The notes: a model not told the origin generated them from the sequence alone. Positions 8,435 through 16,736 are shown, counted from the stretch's first letter. The stretch is DNA of 62,222 nucleotides from Burkholderiales bacterium (GCA_947372465.1 CANBTT010000013.1:1-62222); one strand, 5' to 3'. Translations and numbers: made by a program.

Positions 8435-9241
8435 TTAAAGCGCAAGCAACTGCACTTCTACATTTGACAGGGGGGTGCGTTGTAAAAGCTTTTGTGCTTT
8501 GCTCAAAAACAAATTGGGGTCGATGTTGCACAAGATTTGCAAGGACCCCTGTTGAGGGCTTGTTTGAAAGCCCTGTTGCTGCGGGTGAAGGTGGCGGGCG
8601 AGATGGTTCACCACCGCTTGTCCCGTATCAATCAACGCGATCGATGGTCCTAAATGGCTTTGAATCAAATCCTTGATGAAAGGGTAATGCGTACAACCGA
8701 GCACCAAGGTGTCGTATGCGCACTCGCGCGTGGGGGGCAAATTCGACATGAGCCATGCCCTGATCAGTTGATCGTTGCGAGTGGGCTCCTCTATCAGTTC
8801 AACCAAACCAGTTCCAGGAATTTTAAAAAACTCAAAGTCTGCCGGCATTGATGCAAGAAGGGCGTTGAACTTTTTGCTCTCAAGAGTTGCCTTGGTGGCC
8901 AAAATCCCAATGCGCTTTGTTTGGGTTTGCAAGCTTGCGGGCTTGACGCCGGGTTCAATCCCAATGATCCTGAGCGCTGGGAAATGAGCGCGAATGTCTT
9001 GTATGGCCTCGGCCGTCGCGGTGTTGCAGGCCACCACAATCACTTCACAACCATGAGCGCGGCTCAGGTGCTCTGCGATCAACAGCCCACGCGCTTTGAT
9101 CCAGGGGCCGTCTTTTTCGCCATAAGGGTTGTTGGCCGTGTCGGCCAAATAGACATAGTCATGTCCTGGCAACTGAGACAGGGCCACTTCAAGAACGGAC
9201 AATCCACCCAGTCCAGAATCAAAAAAACCAATGGTGCTCAA
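8435..9241 (-). CDS. murI: glutamate racemase
   Basis: A 268-residue glutamate racemase, converting L-glutamate to D-glutamate for peptidoglycan. Motifs in order: FDSGLGGLSV with Asp8 and Ser9, NNPYGEKD, ACNTATA with catalytic Cys72, and LGCTHYPF with catalytic Cys183 and His185. Length is normal for the family. It starts with ATG at 9241, facing the FAD monooxygenase gene across a 177-bp divergent region, and its stop precedes the TonB receptor gene on the same strand. Confidence 0.96.
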   Translation of the reverse strand: MSTIGFFDSGLGGLSVLEVALSQLPGHDYVYLADTANNPYGEKDGPWIKARGLLIAEHLSRAHGCEVIVVACNTATAEAIQDIRAHFPALRIIGIEPGVKPASLQTQTKRIGILATKATLESKKFNALLASMPADFEFFKIPGTGLVELIEEPTRNDQLIRAWLMSNLPPTRECAYDTLVLGCTHYPFIKDLIQSHLGPSIALIDTGQAVVNHLARHLHPQQQGFQTSPQQGSLQILCNIDPNLFLSKAQKLLQRTPLSNVEVQLLAL

Positions 9242-9418
9242 AGTCTGTGCTCCTTCATGGCCAAGCTTGTGTTCATCCAGTTCAGGGGGTTAGGGGTCTT
9301 GCCCAGTTTGGGATTGCACATGCGACGCATTCTAAAGGACATGCATAATTTTAAGCACTTCGAGCCCTCTGCACCAGGCCTACACTAAAATGCTTGCACC
9401 ACAGTGGGTATAAAAATC

Positions 9419-10606
9419 ATGAAAAAAGATCTGAAAGTCATTATCGTTGGAGCAGGGATTGGAGGCTTGACGGCCGCAGCACAGTTTCTGCAGCGCGGTT
9501 TTTCTGTTCAAGTGTATGAACAAGCCAGTGTCTTGGCGGAGGTTGGGGCAGGTATACAAAGCAGCTCCAATGCCGTCAAGGTGCTCTATGACCTGGGTCT
9601 CAAAAAAGAGCTGGATGTCTTTGCCGTTCGACCCCAGGCCTTTGAGTACAGGCGTTACGACACCGCTGAGTTAATGCATCGCATTCCCTTGGGCCAAGCA
9701 CACGAGGATGCCTTTGGGGCCCCCTATTTCCATTTGCACCGGGCGGACTTGCACGAGTTGTTGGCCCGAACAGTTCATCGCTTGGCCCCCGATTGCATCA
9801 CTTTGAATGCCAAAGCAATAAAGTATGAAGAATCAGATCATGGGGTCAGCCTGCACTTGATCGATGGTCGAGTCATTCACGGCGATGTGCTGATTGGAGC
9901 CGATGGCATCAAATCGGCCATTCGCGCTCAAATCCTTGGACAAACAGCGGTCAACTACACGGGAGATATTGCCTGGAGAGGGCTGATCCCCGTGGAGAAA
10001 CTTCCCAAGGGCATCATGGAGACCGTCTCCACCGTTTGGTGTGGCCCTAAAAAACACGCTGTCATGTATTACTTGAGAGCAGGTGCCTTGATGAACTTTG
10101 TGGGTTTGGTGGAGCACGATCAACCCGAGGAGGAGTCGTGGACACAAAAGAGGCCTTGGGAAGAGTTAAAGCGTGACTATGAAGGCTGGCACCCCATGAT
10201 TCAAACGGTGATCGATGCCATGGACAAAGATGCTTGTTACCGCTACGCTTTGAACAACAGGCCCCCGGTGTCCAATTGGTCGACTCAGCGAGCCACGCTT
10301 TTGGGCGATGCGGCTCACCCAACGCTGCCCTACATGGCCTCAGGTGCCGCCATGGCCATCGAGGATGCGGCTGTGATCGTGCGTTGTCTGGAGCAAAGTT
10401 CAAGTGTCCCGGATGCCATGCAACTCTTTCAGCGCAACAGAATTGATCGCACCTCTAAAATTGTCGTGGGCTCGACCGAGAGCCGAGGGCTTTACAGAAT
10501 TGAAGACGTTCAAGCCATGAAACAGGCCTTTGCTGATCAAGACCTGAGCAAGTCAAGGGCCCAGTGGCTTTACTCCTATGACCCCTTGAATGTGGCCTTG
10601 GTTTGA
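9419..10606 (+). CDS. FAD-dependent aromatic hydroxylase (salicylate / 3-hydroxybenzoate hydroxylase type)
   Basis: A class A flavoprotein monooxygenase of 395 residues from ATG 9419 (a GTG at 9404 is in frame). The dinucleotide-binding motif GAGIGGLTAA lies at the N-terminus, the LIGADGIKSAIR (DG) motif in the middle and GDAAHPTLPYMASGAAMAIE (GD motif contacting FAD) near residue 300. These enzymes use NAD(P)H and O2 to hydroxylate phenolic acids such as salicylate, 3-hydroxybenzoate or 6-hydroxynicotinate; the exact substrate cannot be told. Cytoplasmic. It stands alone between murI and the DUF4266 module; no dioxygenase gene is adjacent. Confidence 0.85.
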   Translation: MKKDLKVIIVGAGIGGLTAAAQFLQRGFSVQVYEQASVLAEVGAGIQSSSNAVKVLYDLGLKKELDVFAVRPQAFEYRRYDTAELMHRIPLGQAHEDAFGAPYFHLHRADLHELLARTVHRLAPDCITLNAKAIKYEESDHGVSLHLIDGRVIHGDVLIGADGIKSAIRAQILGQTAVNYTGDIAWRGLIPVEKLPKGIMETVSTVWCGPKKHAVMYYLRAGALMNFVGLVEHDQPEEESWTQKRPWEELKRDYEGWHPMIQTVIDAMDKDACYRYALNNRPPVSNWSTQRATLLGDAAHPTLPYMASGAAMAIEDAAVIVRCLEQSSSVPDAMQLFQRNRIDRTSKIVVGSTESRGLYRIEDVQAMKQAFADQDLSKSRAQWLYSYDPLNVALV

Positions 10607-10734
10607 ACCAGTGTGACAATGGGGTGACACACCCTGGCGTCGCTTGCGATTTCTTTCCATTTAAAAAGTTCCCCGCGCGCCACTCCTTGATGGACTTTTA
10701 GCCAAGTTAAGGTAATATTGGCCTCATCGCCATC

Positions 10735-11001
10735 ATGGTTTTTTGGGGCATCGGTTTGTTCAATTTACTTCGCACCCTGAACGCGTCAAAGGCTTGGCTT
10801 GTGGCCGCATTGACAGGCTTGCTCGGTTCATGCGCGTCAATCGGTCCAGTCGCCCCTTGGGAGAAAGGATTTTTGGCCAAACCTGAGATGAGCTTTGAAG
10901 TGGATGTGCTCGATCAAAACTTCACGGAGCACACCTACTTCAGCAAGGAAGGCTCTTTCGGGGGCTCTGGCGTAGGAGGGGGGGGATGTGGGTGCAACTG
11001 A
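10735..11001 (+). CDS. DUF4266 small lipoprotein with Gly/Cys-rich tail
   Basis: An 88-residue protein. After a hydrophobic N-terminus it has a lipobox-like LLGSC at about residue 33, so the mature form is probably a lipid-anchored peptide of ~55 residues. It carries the DUF4266 signature: VAPWEKGFLAKPEMSFEVD, then HTYFSKE, then a glycine run ending GVGGGGCGCN at the very C-terminus. The function is unknown. The tail, with two cysteines in Gly-Cys-Gly-Cys-Asn, is the conserved part of the family. Its last codons overlap the translation start of the DUF3570 gene, so the two are translationally coupled. The ATG at 10735 lacks a clear ribosome-binding site; a TTG some 20 bp downstream is an alternative. 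Confidence 0.8.
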   Translation: MVFWGIGLFNLLRTLNASKAWLVAALTGLLGSCASIGPVAPWEKGFLAKPEMSFEVDVLDQNFTEHTYFSKEGSFGGSGVGGGGCGCN

Positions 11002-12163
11002 AATGACTTTTGAGGCGCCGCCGCATGGCCATGAAAGCGCAATGAACGCATCCTTGGGATGGGGTCTTTTGTCTGCTGCCATGGCGCTTCAACTCTTGGC
11101 CGCTCCTGATGTGGCCTTGGCCGACAGCGCACCCGAGCGAGCTTTGCTGGCGTTTAAATATCTAGACTATTTGGACAGTCAACCCGGTTTTGATCGCATC
11201 CGAGTCAAAGCCCCATCTCTTTTGGTGATGAAGCCCTTGTCCAGCGCGTGGTCCATGTCTTCGACCTACACCACCGACACCATCTCCGGCGCTTCGCCTG
11301 CCTACCACACTCAAGCGTTGAGAAATATGCATGATCAGCGCCACGCCTTGGAGCTGAGTGCGACTCACTACGATGCCTTGGGGACACAAACCTATGGGGG
11401 CAGTTTTTCTAAAGAGGTGGATTACTTGTCCAAAGGCTTGTTTTACGCTTTTACCCAATCCAGTGAAGATAAGAACACCACGTGGAATGCAGGTGTGTCC
11501 ACCAACAGCGATCAAATCAATCCCACCAATCACATTGTGGCCAACGAGACCAAACAGTCTCTTGACTTCATCTTGGGTGTGACACAAGTCATGGGCGTTT
11601 ACGACATCGCTCAATTGCAAGTGGGGCGTTTTTTGGGGCAAGGGTATTTTTCAGACCCCTACAAAGTCTTTGATTTGCGCCCCAGAAACAGAACCCACAA
11701 CACCCTGATGGGCAAGTGGAATCACCATTTTGAGACCCGTCAAACCACCCTCAAAATGAGCTATCGCTACTACGATGACAGCTGGGGGATTCAGTCCCAC
11801 ACGCTCAATATGGAGTACGTCAAGCCCTTTGCCAATCACTGGACCGTCATGCCCTACGCGCGTTTGTACACACAATCGGCTGCGAGTTTCTTTGTCAATG
11901 CGGACAGCTCTGGCTTGCCTTTCCCGCCCAATCCCTCTTTGGATGCGTCCTATTACACAGAAGACCAACGCATGTCGGCCTTTGGTGCGCAAACCTATGG
12001 CGTGAAAGTATCGAAAGCCATTGATCAAAACACCACCTTGGATCTCAAAGTGGAGCAGTACCAGCAAAAAGCGGGATGGAGATTGTTTGGGGCAGGCAGT
12101 CCAGGCCTAGATCCCTTTACAGCCAAAAGCATTCAGTTTGGCATGGGGCATTATTTTGATTGA
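10988..12163 (+). CDS. DUF3570 protein, predicted outer-membrane beta-barrel
   Basis: A 391-residue DUF3570 protein if started at the GTG 10988, which has AGGAGG (10974-10979) eight bases upstream; ATG 11003 and ATG 11042 are in-frame alternatives, the last giving the tidiest signal peptide (hydrophobic WGLLSAAMALQLLAAP, cleavage after ALA). The family hallmark LAFKYLDYLDSQPGFDRI follows, then many alternating hydrophobic strands (TYGGSFSKEVDYLS, QTTLKMSYRYYDDSW, VMPYARLYTQSA) and a C-terminal aromatic-rich FGMGHYFD, as in outer-membrane barrels. DUF3570 genes normally travel with DUF4266 and a thioredoxin, as here. Molecular role unknown. Confidence 0.85.
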   Translation: MGATEMTFEAPPHGHESAMNASLGWGLLSAAMALQLLAAPDVALADSAPERALLAFKYLDYLDSQPGFDRIRVKAPSLLVMKPLSSAWSMSSTYTTDTISGASPAYHTQALRNMHDQRHALELSATHYDALGTQTYGGSFSKEVDYLSKGLFYAFTQSSEDKNTTWNAGVSTNSDQINPTNHIVANETKQSLDFILGVTQVMGVYDIAQLQVGRFLGQGYFSDPYKVFDLRPRNRTHNTLMGKWNHHFETRQTTLKMSYRYYDDSWGIQSHTLNMEYVKPFANHWTVMPYARLYTQSAASFFVNADSSGLPFPPNPSLDASYYTEDQRMSAFGAQTYGVKVSKAIDQNTTLDLKVEQYQQKAGWRLFGAGSPGLDPFTAKSIQFGMGHYFD

Positions 12164-12184
12164 TCAACCGTTTAAATTTTCAAC

Positions 12185-13015
12185 ATGACCACCTACACAG
12201 GCACTGTAAGCAATGACGGCTGGACCGTTGTTCAAGCTGGCACCTTCATTTTGAATGGGGCTGCTGGAGTCGATGCACTTTATTTGGGCACATCCATTCG
12301 CGCCGATTACAGTGTCACCAACGCTTCAGATGGATCCATTCGTGTGGACTCCATTTCGGCAGCAAGTGCTCCTTTGCATGCGACACTTCAAAATATGGAG
12401 GTCTTGGTCTACGGCAGCAACCATGACTATGTTGGACTGGGTGGATTGGATGTGGCCTTTTTTGATGGGTCACCGTCTGCGGCTTATAAAAAAGCTTCTT
12501 CCAATTACACCCTCACCAGCAATTCCGCAGGCTTCCAAGCTTTGGCGAAAGATGGTACGGGCCTTTACACCTTCAACAACATTCAGCGAATTCAATTCAC
12601 CGATAAAAGCATCGCTTTGGATTTTGCCAACAATGGAAACGCCACCCTGGTTGCCAAAACCTTGGTCGCAGTTTTTGGTGCCTCATCGCTCAGCAGCCCA
12701 TCTTACGTTGGGATTGGTTTGAAGTTCTTGGACCAAGACACCCACACGGCTTCAAGCGCCAAGTTTTCTGATCTCATGGCTTTGGCGCTCTCTGTGGCTC
12801 TGCCGAGCGCGGCGAGTGCGCAAGTTGTGGACCTGTTGTACACCAATGTGGTGGGCGCTCACCCGACAAGCGCTCAAGCTCAGCCCTTTGTTGCGATGCT
12901 CGATACAGGGGCGCAAACAGTCTCGTCTTTGGGCGTCATGGCGGCTGACTTGGTCAACATCACCGCCATGGGTTTGCCCCAGGCGGGACTGGCCTACACA
13001 GGCTACACCCTTTAG
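12185..13015 (+). CDS. RTX-type-like protein with two internal repeats and a helical C-terminal domain
   Basis: A 276-residue acidic protein without signal peptide or membrane segment. Two related units are visible: residues about 29-79 (VDALYLGTSIRADYSV ... LQNMEVLVYG) and about 91-142 (VAFFDGSPSAAYKKA ... FNNIQRIQFTDKS). Both have the pattern found beside calcium-binding repeats in type I secretion substrates. The rest (about 150-276; VAKTLVAVFGASSL, YVGIGLKFLD, LLYTNVVGAHPTS, LGVMAADL) resembles the DUF4214-like helical tail of such proteins in Burkholderiales. Export by a type I system is inferred; no such transporter is in the window. It lies 21 bp after the DUF3570 gene and 30 bp before the thioredoxin gene, so it appears to be part of the same operon. 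Confidence 0.6.
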   Translation: MTTYTGTVSNDGWTVVQAGTFILNGAAGVDALYLGTSIRADYSVTNASDGSIRVDSISAASAPLHATLQNMEVLVYGSNHDYVGLGGLDVAFFDGSPSAAYKKASSNYTLTSNSAGFQALAKDGTGLYTFNNIQRIQFTDKSIALDFANNGNATLVAKTLVAVFGASSLSSPSYVGIGLKFLDQDTHTASSAKFSDLMALALSVALPSAASAQVVDLLYTNVVGAHPTSAQAQPFVAMLDTGAQTVSSLGVMAADLVNITAMGLPQAGLAYTGYTL

Positions 13016-13045
13016 AGCCCTTCCACACACAACAATTGATCAATT

Positions 13046-13543
13046 ATGAAAAGACTCATCTCCAGCTTGCAGCGACTTTGCATTTTGTGCCTGCTCTGCG
13101 TTCTTCGTGCGCAAGCTGTTGAGTTGGGTGAGGGAGTCTCTGAGTTTGAAATCCCTGGTTTCGCGCAAGCACAAAAGCTCTCCGATTTGAAGGGCAAATG
13201 GATCTATCTGGACTTTTGGGCCTCTTGGTGCGTGCCTTGCCGTCAATCATTTCCCTTTATGAACGAAATGCATACCAAGTTGCAGGGCAAGAACATTCAA
13301 GTCATTGCAGTGAATGTCGATGTGAAAAAATCGGATGCAGAGCGTTTTTTGGCGCAAAACCCAGCCAAATTTGCCATGGCCTTTGATGCCAAAGGAGAGT
13401 TGCCCAGGCGAATGAATTTAAAAAGCATGCCCACCTCCTACCTCATCAATCCTCAAGGCAAAGTGGCATTCATTCACGCTGGATTTCGAGCTGAAGATAA
13501 AAAGCTGCTTGAAGACAAGCTCATGGCTGAGCTCAAAGACTGA
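13046..13543 (+). CDS. TlpA/ResA-type periplasmic thioredoxin
   Basis: A 165-residue thioredoxin-fold protein. An N-terminal signal peptide (hydrophobic LCILCLLCVLRAQA) precedes a TlpA-like domain with the redox motif WASWCVPCRQSFP, the cis-Pro loop SMPTSYLINPQG and a DVKKSDAERFLA helix. It would keep periplasmic or lipoprotein cysteines reduced or oxidised. The closest cysteine-bearing partner in the operon is the GCGCN tail of the DUF4266 lipoprotein, which makes that the obvious candidate substrate (inference). Last gene of the unit; a bidirectional terminator follows. Confidence 0.9.
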   Translation: MKRLISSLQRLCILCLLCVLRAQAVELGEGVSEFEIPGFAQAQKLSDLKGKWIYLDFWASWCVPCRQSFPFMNEMHTKLQGKNIQVIAVNVDVKKSDAERFLAQNPAKFAMAFDAKGELPRRMNLKSMPTSYLINPQGKVAFIHAGFRAEDKKLLEDKLMAELKD

Positions 13544-13547
13544 GTTG

Positions 13548-13585
13548 TTTTTTCAAGGCCTTGATCGGGGCTTGGCTGAAAAAAA
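13548..13585. terminator. bidirectional terminator between thioredoxin and Bug genes
   Basis: TTTTTTCA (13548-13555) pairs with TGAAAAAA (13577-13584), enclosing a GC-rich AAGGCC / GGCTTGG stem. Runs of T occur on both outer strands, as expected for a hairpin serving two convergent genes. Confidence 0.55.
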
Positions 13586-13609
13586 TCCACTCGACAAATG
13601 CACACCGAC

Positions 13610-14590
13610 TTACTCGGGCTCAATGCCCGCTTGACGAATGACCTTGCCCCATCGTGCGGATTCACTGGCTTGAAATTGAGCCAGACCCTCGGGGGTTGAA
13701 AGCGCTGCCTCTCCACTTGTGAAGCTCAGATAGTTTTGAACTGCGCTGGAGGTGGACGCTTTGAGCAGCATCTCATTGAGTTTGTTCACAACGCCACTGG
13801 GTGTGCCTGCCGGTAAATAGACCGCGTTCCAATAGGACATGTCGTAGCCCTTGATGCCCGCTTCCTCCATGGTTGGGACCGCGGGCAAAGAGGCCAGTCG
13901 CTTTTGACCACTCACGGCCAAAGCGCGCAATTTGTTCGATTGGATCTGCGGAACACCTGTTGCCGCATCGGTGAACATGAAATCAATTTGCCCGCCCATC
14001 AAATCGGTGATGGACATGGGGTTGCTTTTGTAGGGAATGCTCTTGATGTCAACTTTGGCAAGTTGTTTGAGCATCTCACTGGCAACTTTGCTTGAAGAAC
14101 TGCCGCTGCCAAAATTCAACTCGCCAGGGCGCTTTCTGGCCTCGGCCACAAGGTCTTCCACTGTTTTGTATTTGGAGTTCACGTTGACCACCAAAGACAT
14201 GTGACCAATCGACACCAGGGCCACAGGCGCAAAGTCCTTGACCGGGTCGTAGGGTAAATTTTTGTACAGGTGCTCGTTGGCTGCATGTGTGGTGTTGGTT
14301 GTGTAGAGCACGGTATAACCATCAGGCGCCGCTTTGGCCACACTTTGTACGGCAATGAAGCCGTTGCCCCCGGGCTTGGGTTCAACGATCACGGGGATTT
14401 TATAAAGTTGGGTGATGGTTTGAGCATAGGTCCTCGCGGCCTGATCGCTACCGGATCCCGATGCAAAAGGCACCACGAATTTGATGGGCTTGGAGGGATA
14501 GTCCTGCGCATGGGCAAGCGAACAAAGCACCAGCGGCACCCACACTCGCGTGAATGCAATGAGCGTTTTCTTGGCTTTAAAGGCATGCAT
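13610..14590 (-). CDS. Bug/TctC-family periplasmic binding receptor
   Basis: A 326-residue Bug receptor. The signal peptide is cleaved near LAHAQ, followed by DYPSKPIKFVVPFASGSGSDQAAR in the first lobe, EPKPGGNGFIAVQSVAKAAPDGYT in short recognisable blocks, SIPYKSNPMSITDLMGGQID and LPAVPTMEEAGIKGYD. The second-lobe loop is YKSNPM rather than YKGxGP, again pointing to ligand differences among paralogues. It is the last gene of a minus-strand unit: CaiB-type CoA transferase, HMG-CoA-lyase-like protein, this receptor, with only 12 bp before it. The receptor probably brings in the acid that the two enzymes process (inference). Confidence 0.93.
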   Translation of the reverse strand: MHAFKAKKTLIAFTRVWVPLVLCSLAHAQDYPSKPIKFVVPFASGSGSDQAARTYAQTITQLYKIPVIVEPKPGGNGFIAVQSVAKAAPDGYTVLYTTNTTHAANEHLYKNLPYDPVKDFAPVALVSIGHMSLVVNVNSKYKTVEDLVAEARKRPGELNFGSGSSSSKVASEMLKQLAKVDIKSIPYKSNPMSITDLMGGQIDFMFTDAATGVPQIQSNKLRALAVSGQKRLASLPAVPTMEEAGIKGYDMSYWNAVYLPAGTPSGVVNKLNEMLLKASTSSAVQNYLSFTSGEAALSTPEGLAQFQASESARWGKVIRQAGIEPE

Positions 14591-14602
14591 GATGAAGTCC
14601 CC

Positions 14603-15553
14603 TCATGAGTGTTGTTTGTATTTTCTCAGGCTGCCCCCGCGCATGACTTTGCCAGGCAAGCTGTGGCCCACAATGCTCTCTGCCATGTGCGCGCATTCAA
14701 TCAACGCATCCAAATCAACCCCAGTTGAGATGCCCATTTCTTCCGCTAAAAAGACCAAGTCCTCGGTGCAAATGTTGCCTGCAGCCCCCTTGTGGCCGGC
14801 AAAGGGGCAGCCCCCTAAGCCCGCGCAAGAGCTGTCAAAGTGTTCAATGCCTTTGGACAAGCCCATCACCGCGTTGGCCAGGCCCGTGCCCCGGGTGTCG
14901 TGCAAGTGAAGCCCTAAACTCAGCTCTGGCCATTTGTCTTGCACACTTGAGATGACCCGGTCCATTGATTTGGGGTTGGCCCAGCCCACGGTATCGGCCA
15001 ATCTGAGATAGGGAAGTCGCATGCCGTACTCCTGGAGCAAGTTCACCAAAAGCTCTATTTTTTCAATCACCACACGCTCTTTGATCTCACCCTCTATGTT
15101 GCAACCAAAGGCGGTCATCACAATGGCTGAGTCAATGGAGAGATTTTTCTCCATGCAAAATTCAATGATCTGTCGCTGCTCCATCAAGGTGTCTTGGGTA
15201 TTTTTGCCCGTGTTTTTGATGGAAAAACTCTCGGAAGCACTGATTTGTAATCGGCCGTACACGTCAAGCGGTGTTTGCATGGCGCGCTCCAAACCTTTGA
15301 GGTTCAGCCACACCGAGGTGTATTTAACACCCTCTTTGCGTTGGATCAAATGCGCCACGTCCTCAGCATCTGCCATGCCCGGCACTCGTTTGGGGTTGAC
15401 AAAGGAGACCGCTTGGACTTCTCTCAATCCTGTGTTGGCCAAGGCTTCAATGAACTTGACCTTGTCCGCTGTAGAAATGGGACCGGGCTCAATTTGAAAC
15501 CCTTCTCTAGGTCCCTCTTCATGAATGTGAATGGCTTGGGGGTAATCGTGCAT
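14603..15553 (-). CDS. hydroxymethylglutaryl-CoA lyase-like enzyme
   Basis: A 316-residue HMGL-like TIM-barrel protein. I chose ATG 15553 because conserved sequence starts right after it (IHIHEEGPREGFQIEPG); the longer frame to 15688 would overlap the upstream gene. Motifs: VSFVNPKRVPGMADAEDV, LADTVGWANP, LHLHDTRGTGLANA with the metal-binding His-x-His, and CAGLGGCPFAGHKGAAGN with the catalytic loop cysteine. The usual RDGLQ metal motif reads REGFQ, Glu for Asp. The family cleaves 3-hydroxy-3-methyl-acyl-CoAs to acetyl-CoA plus a ketoacid. Located between CaiB and Bug genes, it probably splits the CoA ester made by CaiB. Confidence 0.85.
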   Translation of the reverse strand: MHDYPQAIHIHEEGPREGFQIEPGPISTADKVKFIEALANTGLREVQAVSFVNPKRVPGMADAEDVAHLIQRKEGVKYTSVWLNLKGLERAMQTPLDVYGRLQISASESFSIKNTGKNTQDTLMEQRQIIEFCMEKNLSIDSAIVMTAFGCNIEGEIKERVVIEKIELLVNLLQEYGMRLPYLRLADTVGWANPKSMDRVISSVQDKWPELSLGLHLHDTRGTGLANAVMGLSKGIEHFDSSCAGLGGCPFAGHKGAAGNICTEDLVFLAEEMGISTGVDLDALIECAHMAESIVGHSLPGKVMRGGSLRKYKQHS

Positions 15554-15587
15554 GGTCTTGGCTGTAGGAGTTGAAGGATGGAGCGCT

Positions 15588-16736
15588 TTAAAGCTTGAAG
15601 TCGCAGTTGTGTTCACCCAGTTTGGGTGCGCCGCGCAGAATCGGGGGGCGTACTCCGTCAAAGGACAAGGGCAAACCCGTGAGCTCAAAGTCTTCGCCAG
15701 GCACTGAGCGCCTCAACGCGAGAGCTTGCACTTGAGGGTTCTCAAGCGCTTGGGGGACGGTAAAGATGGGCGAGCAAGGAACGCCTGCACCCTCAAACAC
15801 CTCAACCCAATGGTCCCGCTTTTGAGCAAGAAGCAATGGACAAAGCTCTTTGAGCAGCGCTGACTTGTGGATCAAGCGTTGTCTGTTGGTGTTGAATCTT
15901 GGGTCATTGATCCATTGCTCTTGTCCAAGCACAGTGCTTAATTTTGCAAAAAGTCTGTCGTTGCCGCAACATATGAGAAGAGGTCCATCCAAGGCTTCAA
16001 AAGCTTCGTAGGGGACAAAATTGGGGTGTCCTGAGGCATGTCTCACGGGCAATTGTTGCTGGTTCAAAAAGGCTTCGCTTTTTTGGCCATTCCATACCAG
16101 TGCCGTCTCTAAAAGAGAGGCATTGACAATCCCCCCTTGATGCGTGTGTCGGCGTTTTTCAAGCATTGATAAAACACCAATCACAGCCCACATGCCTGTG
16201 CCTTGGTCGCACACAGATGCGCCAATTCGTATGGGCGGATCATCGGGTCCGCCGTTGGTGCTCGACAAGCCACTGAAGGCTTGAATCAATGGCTCATAGC
16301 CTGGGCGCATCTGCATGGGGCCTTGATGTCCAAAGGCGGAGATTTCACAATAAATCAAGCGGGCATACCGTGCGCAAAGCGTTTGGCCGTCAATGCCCAT
16401 GCTTTGGGTCACGCCAGGTCTGAGGTTGTGGATCAAAATATCCGTGTCCGCCAGGAGTGCATGAAGCGCGGCAAGTCCAGTCGGGCTTTTGAGGTCCAAA
16501 GCGATTGATTTTTTACCTCGGTTAAAGAGGTGAAAATTCAGCGCGTCCCCATTGTGAAAGGCAGGCCCCATGTGCCTGGCATCATCGCCGCCGTCGCATT
16601 TCTCAATCTTTAAAACTTCAGCCCCCAGATCGCTCAAAATGGCTCCCGCAAAGGGACCCGAGAGGACTTGACCCAGCTCAAGGACTCTTAATCCCTTCAG
16701 GGGCAAATGGTGATCGTTGGAGGAGTCGGTTTTCAT
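15588..16736 (-). CDS. family III CoA-transferase (CaiB/BaiF)
   Basis: A 382-residue family III CoA transferase. Diagnostic blocks are RVLELGQVLSGPFAGAILSDLGAEVLKIE at the N-terminus (read in parts), NRGKKSIALDLKS, and the catalytic-Asp region IGASVCDQGTGMWA near residue 180. It moves CoA from a donor such as succinyl-CoA to a carboxylic acid. First gene of the unit continuing with the HMG-CoA-lyase-like enzyme (34 bp gap) and a Bug receptor, an arrangement that fits uptake, activation and cleavage of a branched hydroxy-acid such as a citramalate- or hydroxymethylglutarate-like compound (inference). An operator-like palindrome lies 48 bp upstream. Confidence 0.9.
   Translation of the reverse strand: MKTDSSNDHHLPLKGLRVLELGQVLSGPFAGAILSDLGAEVLKIEKCDGGDDARHMGPAFHNGDALNFHLFNRGKKSIALDLKSPTGLAALHALLADTDILIHNLRPGVTQSMGIDGQTLCARYARLIYCEISAFGHQGPMQMRPGYEPLIQAFSGLSSTNGGPDDPPIRIGASVCDQGTGMWAVIGVLSMLEKRRHTHQGGIVNASLLETALVWNGQKSEAFLNQQQLPVRHASGHPNFVPYEAFEALDGPLLICCGNDRLFAKLSTVLGQEQWINDPRFNTNRQRLIHKSALLKELCPLLLAQKRDHWVEVFEGAGVPCSPIFTVPQALENPQVQALALRRSVPGEDFELTGLPLSFDGVRPPILRGAPKLGEHNCDFKL

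Noticed and set aside
15554..15688. 45-codon N-terminal extension of the HMG-CoA-lyase-like gene
   Set aside because: It overlaps the upstream CoA-transferase gene and looks unlike the family; the ATG at 15553 starts conserved sequence.
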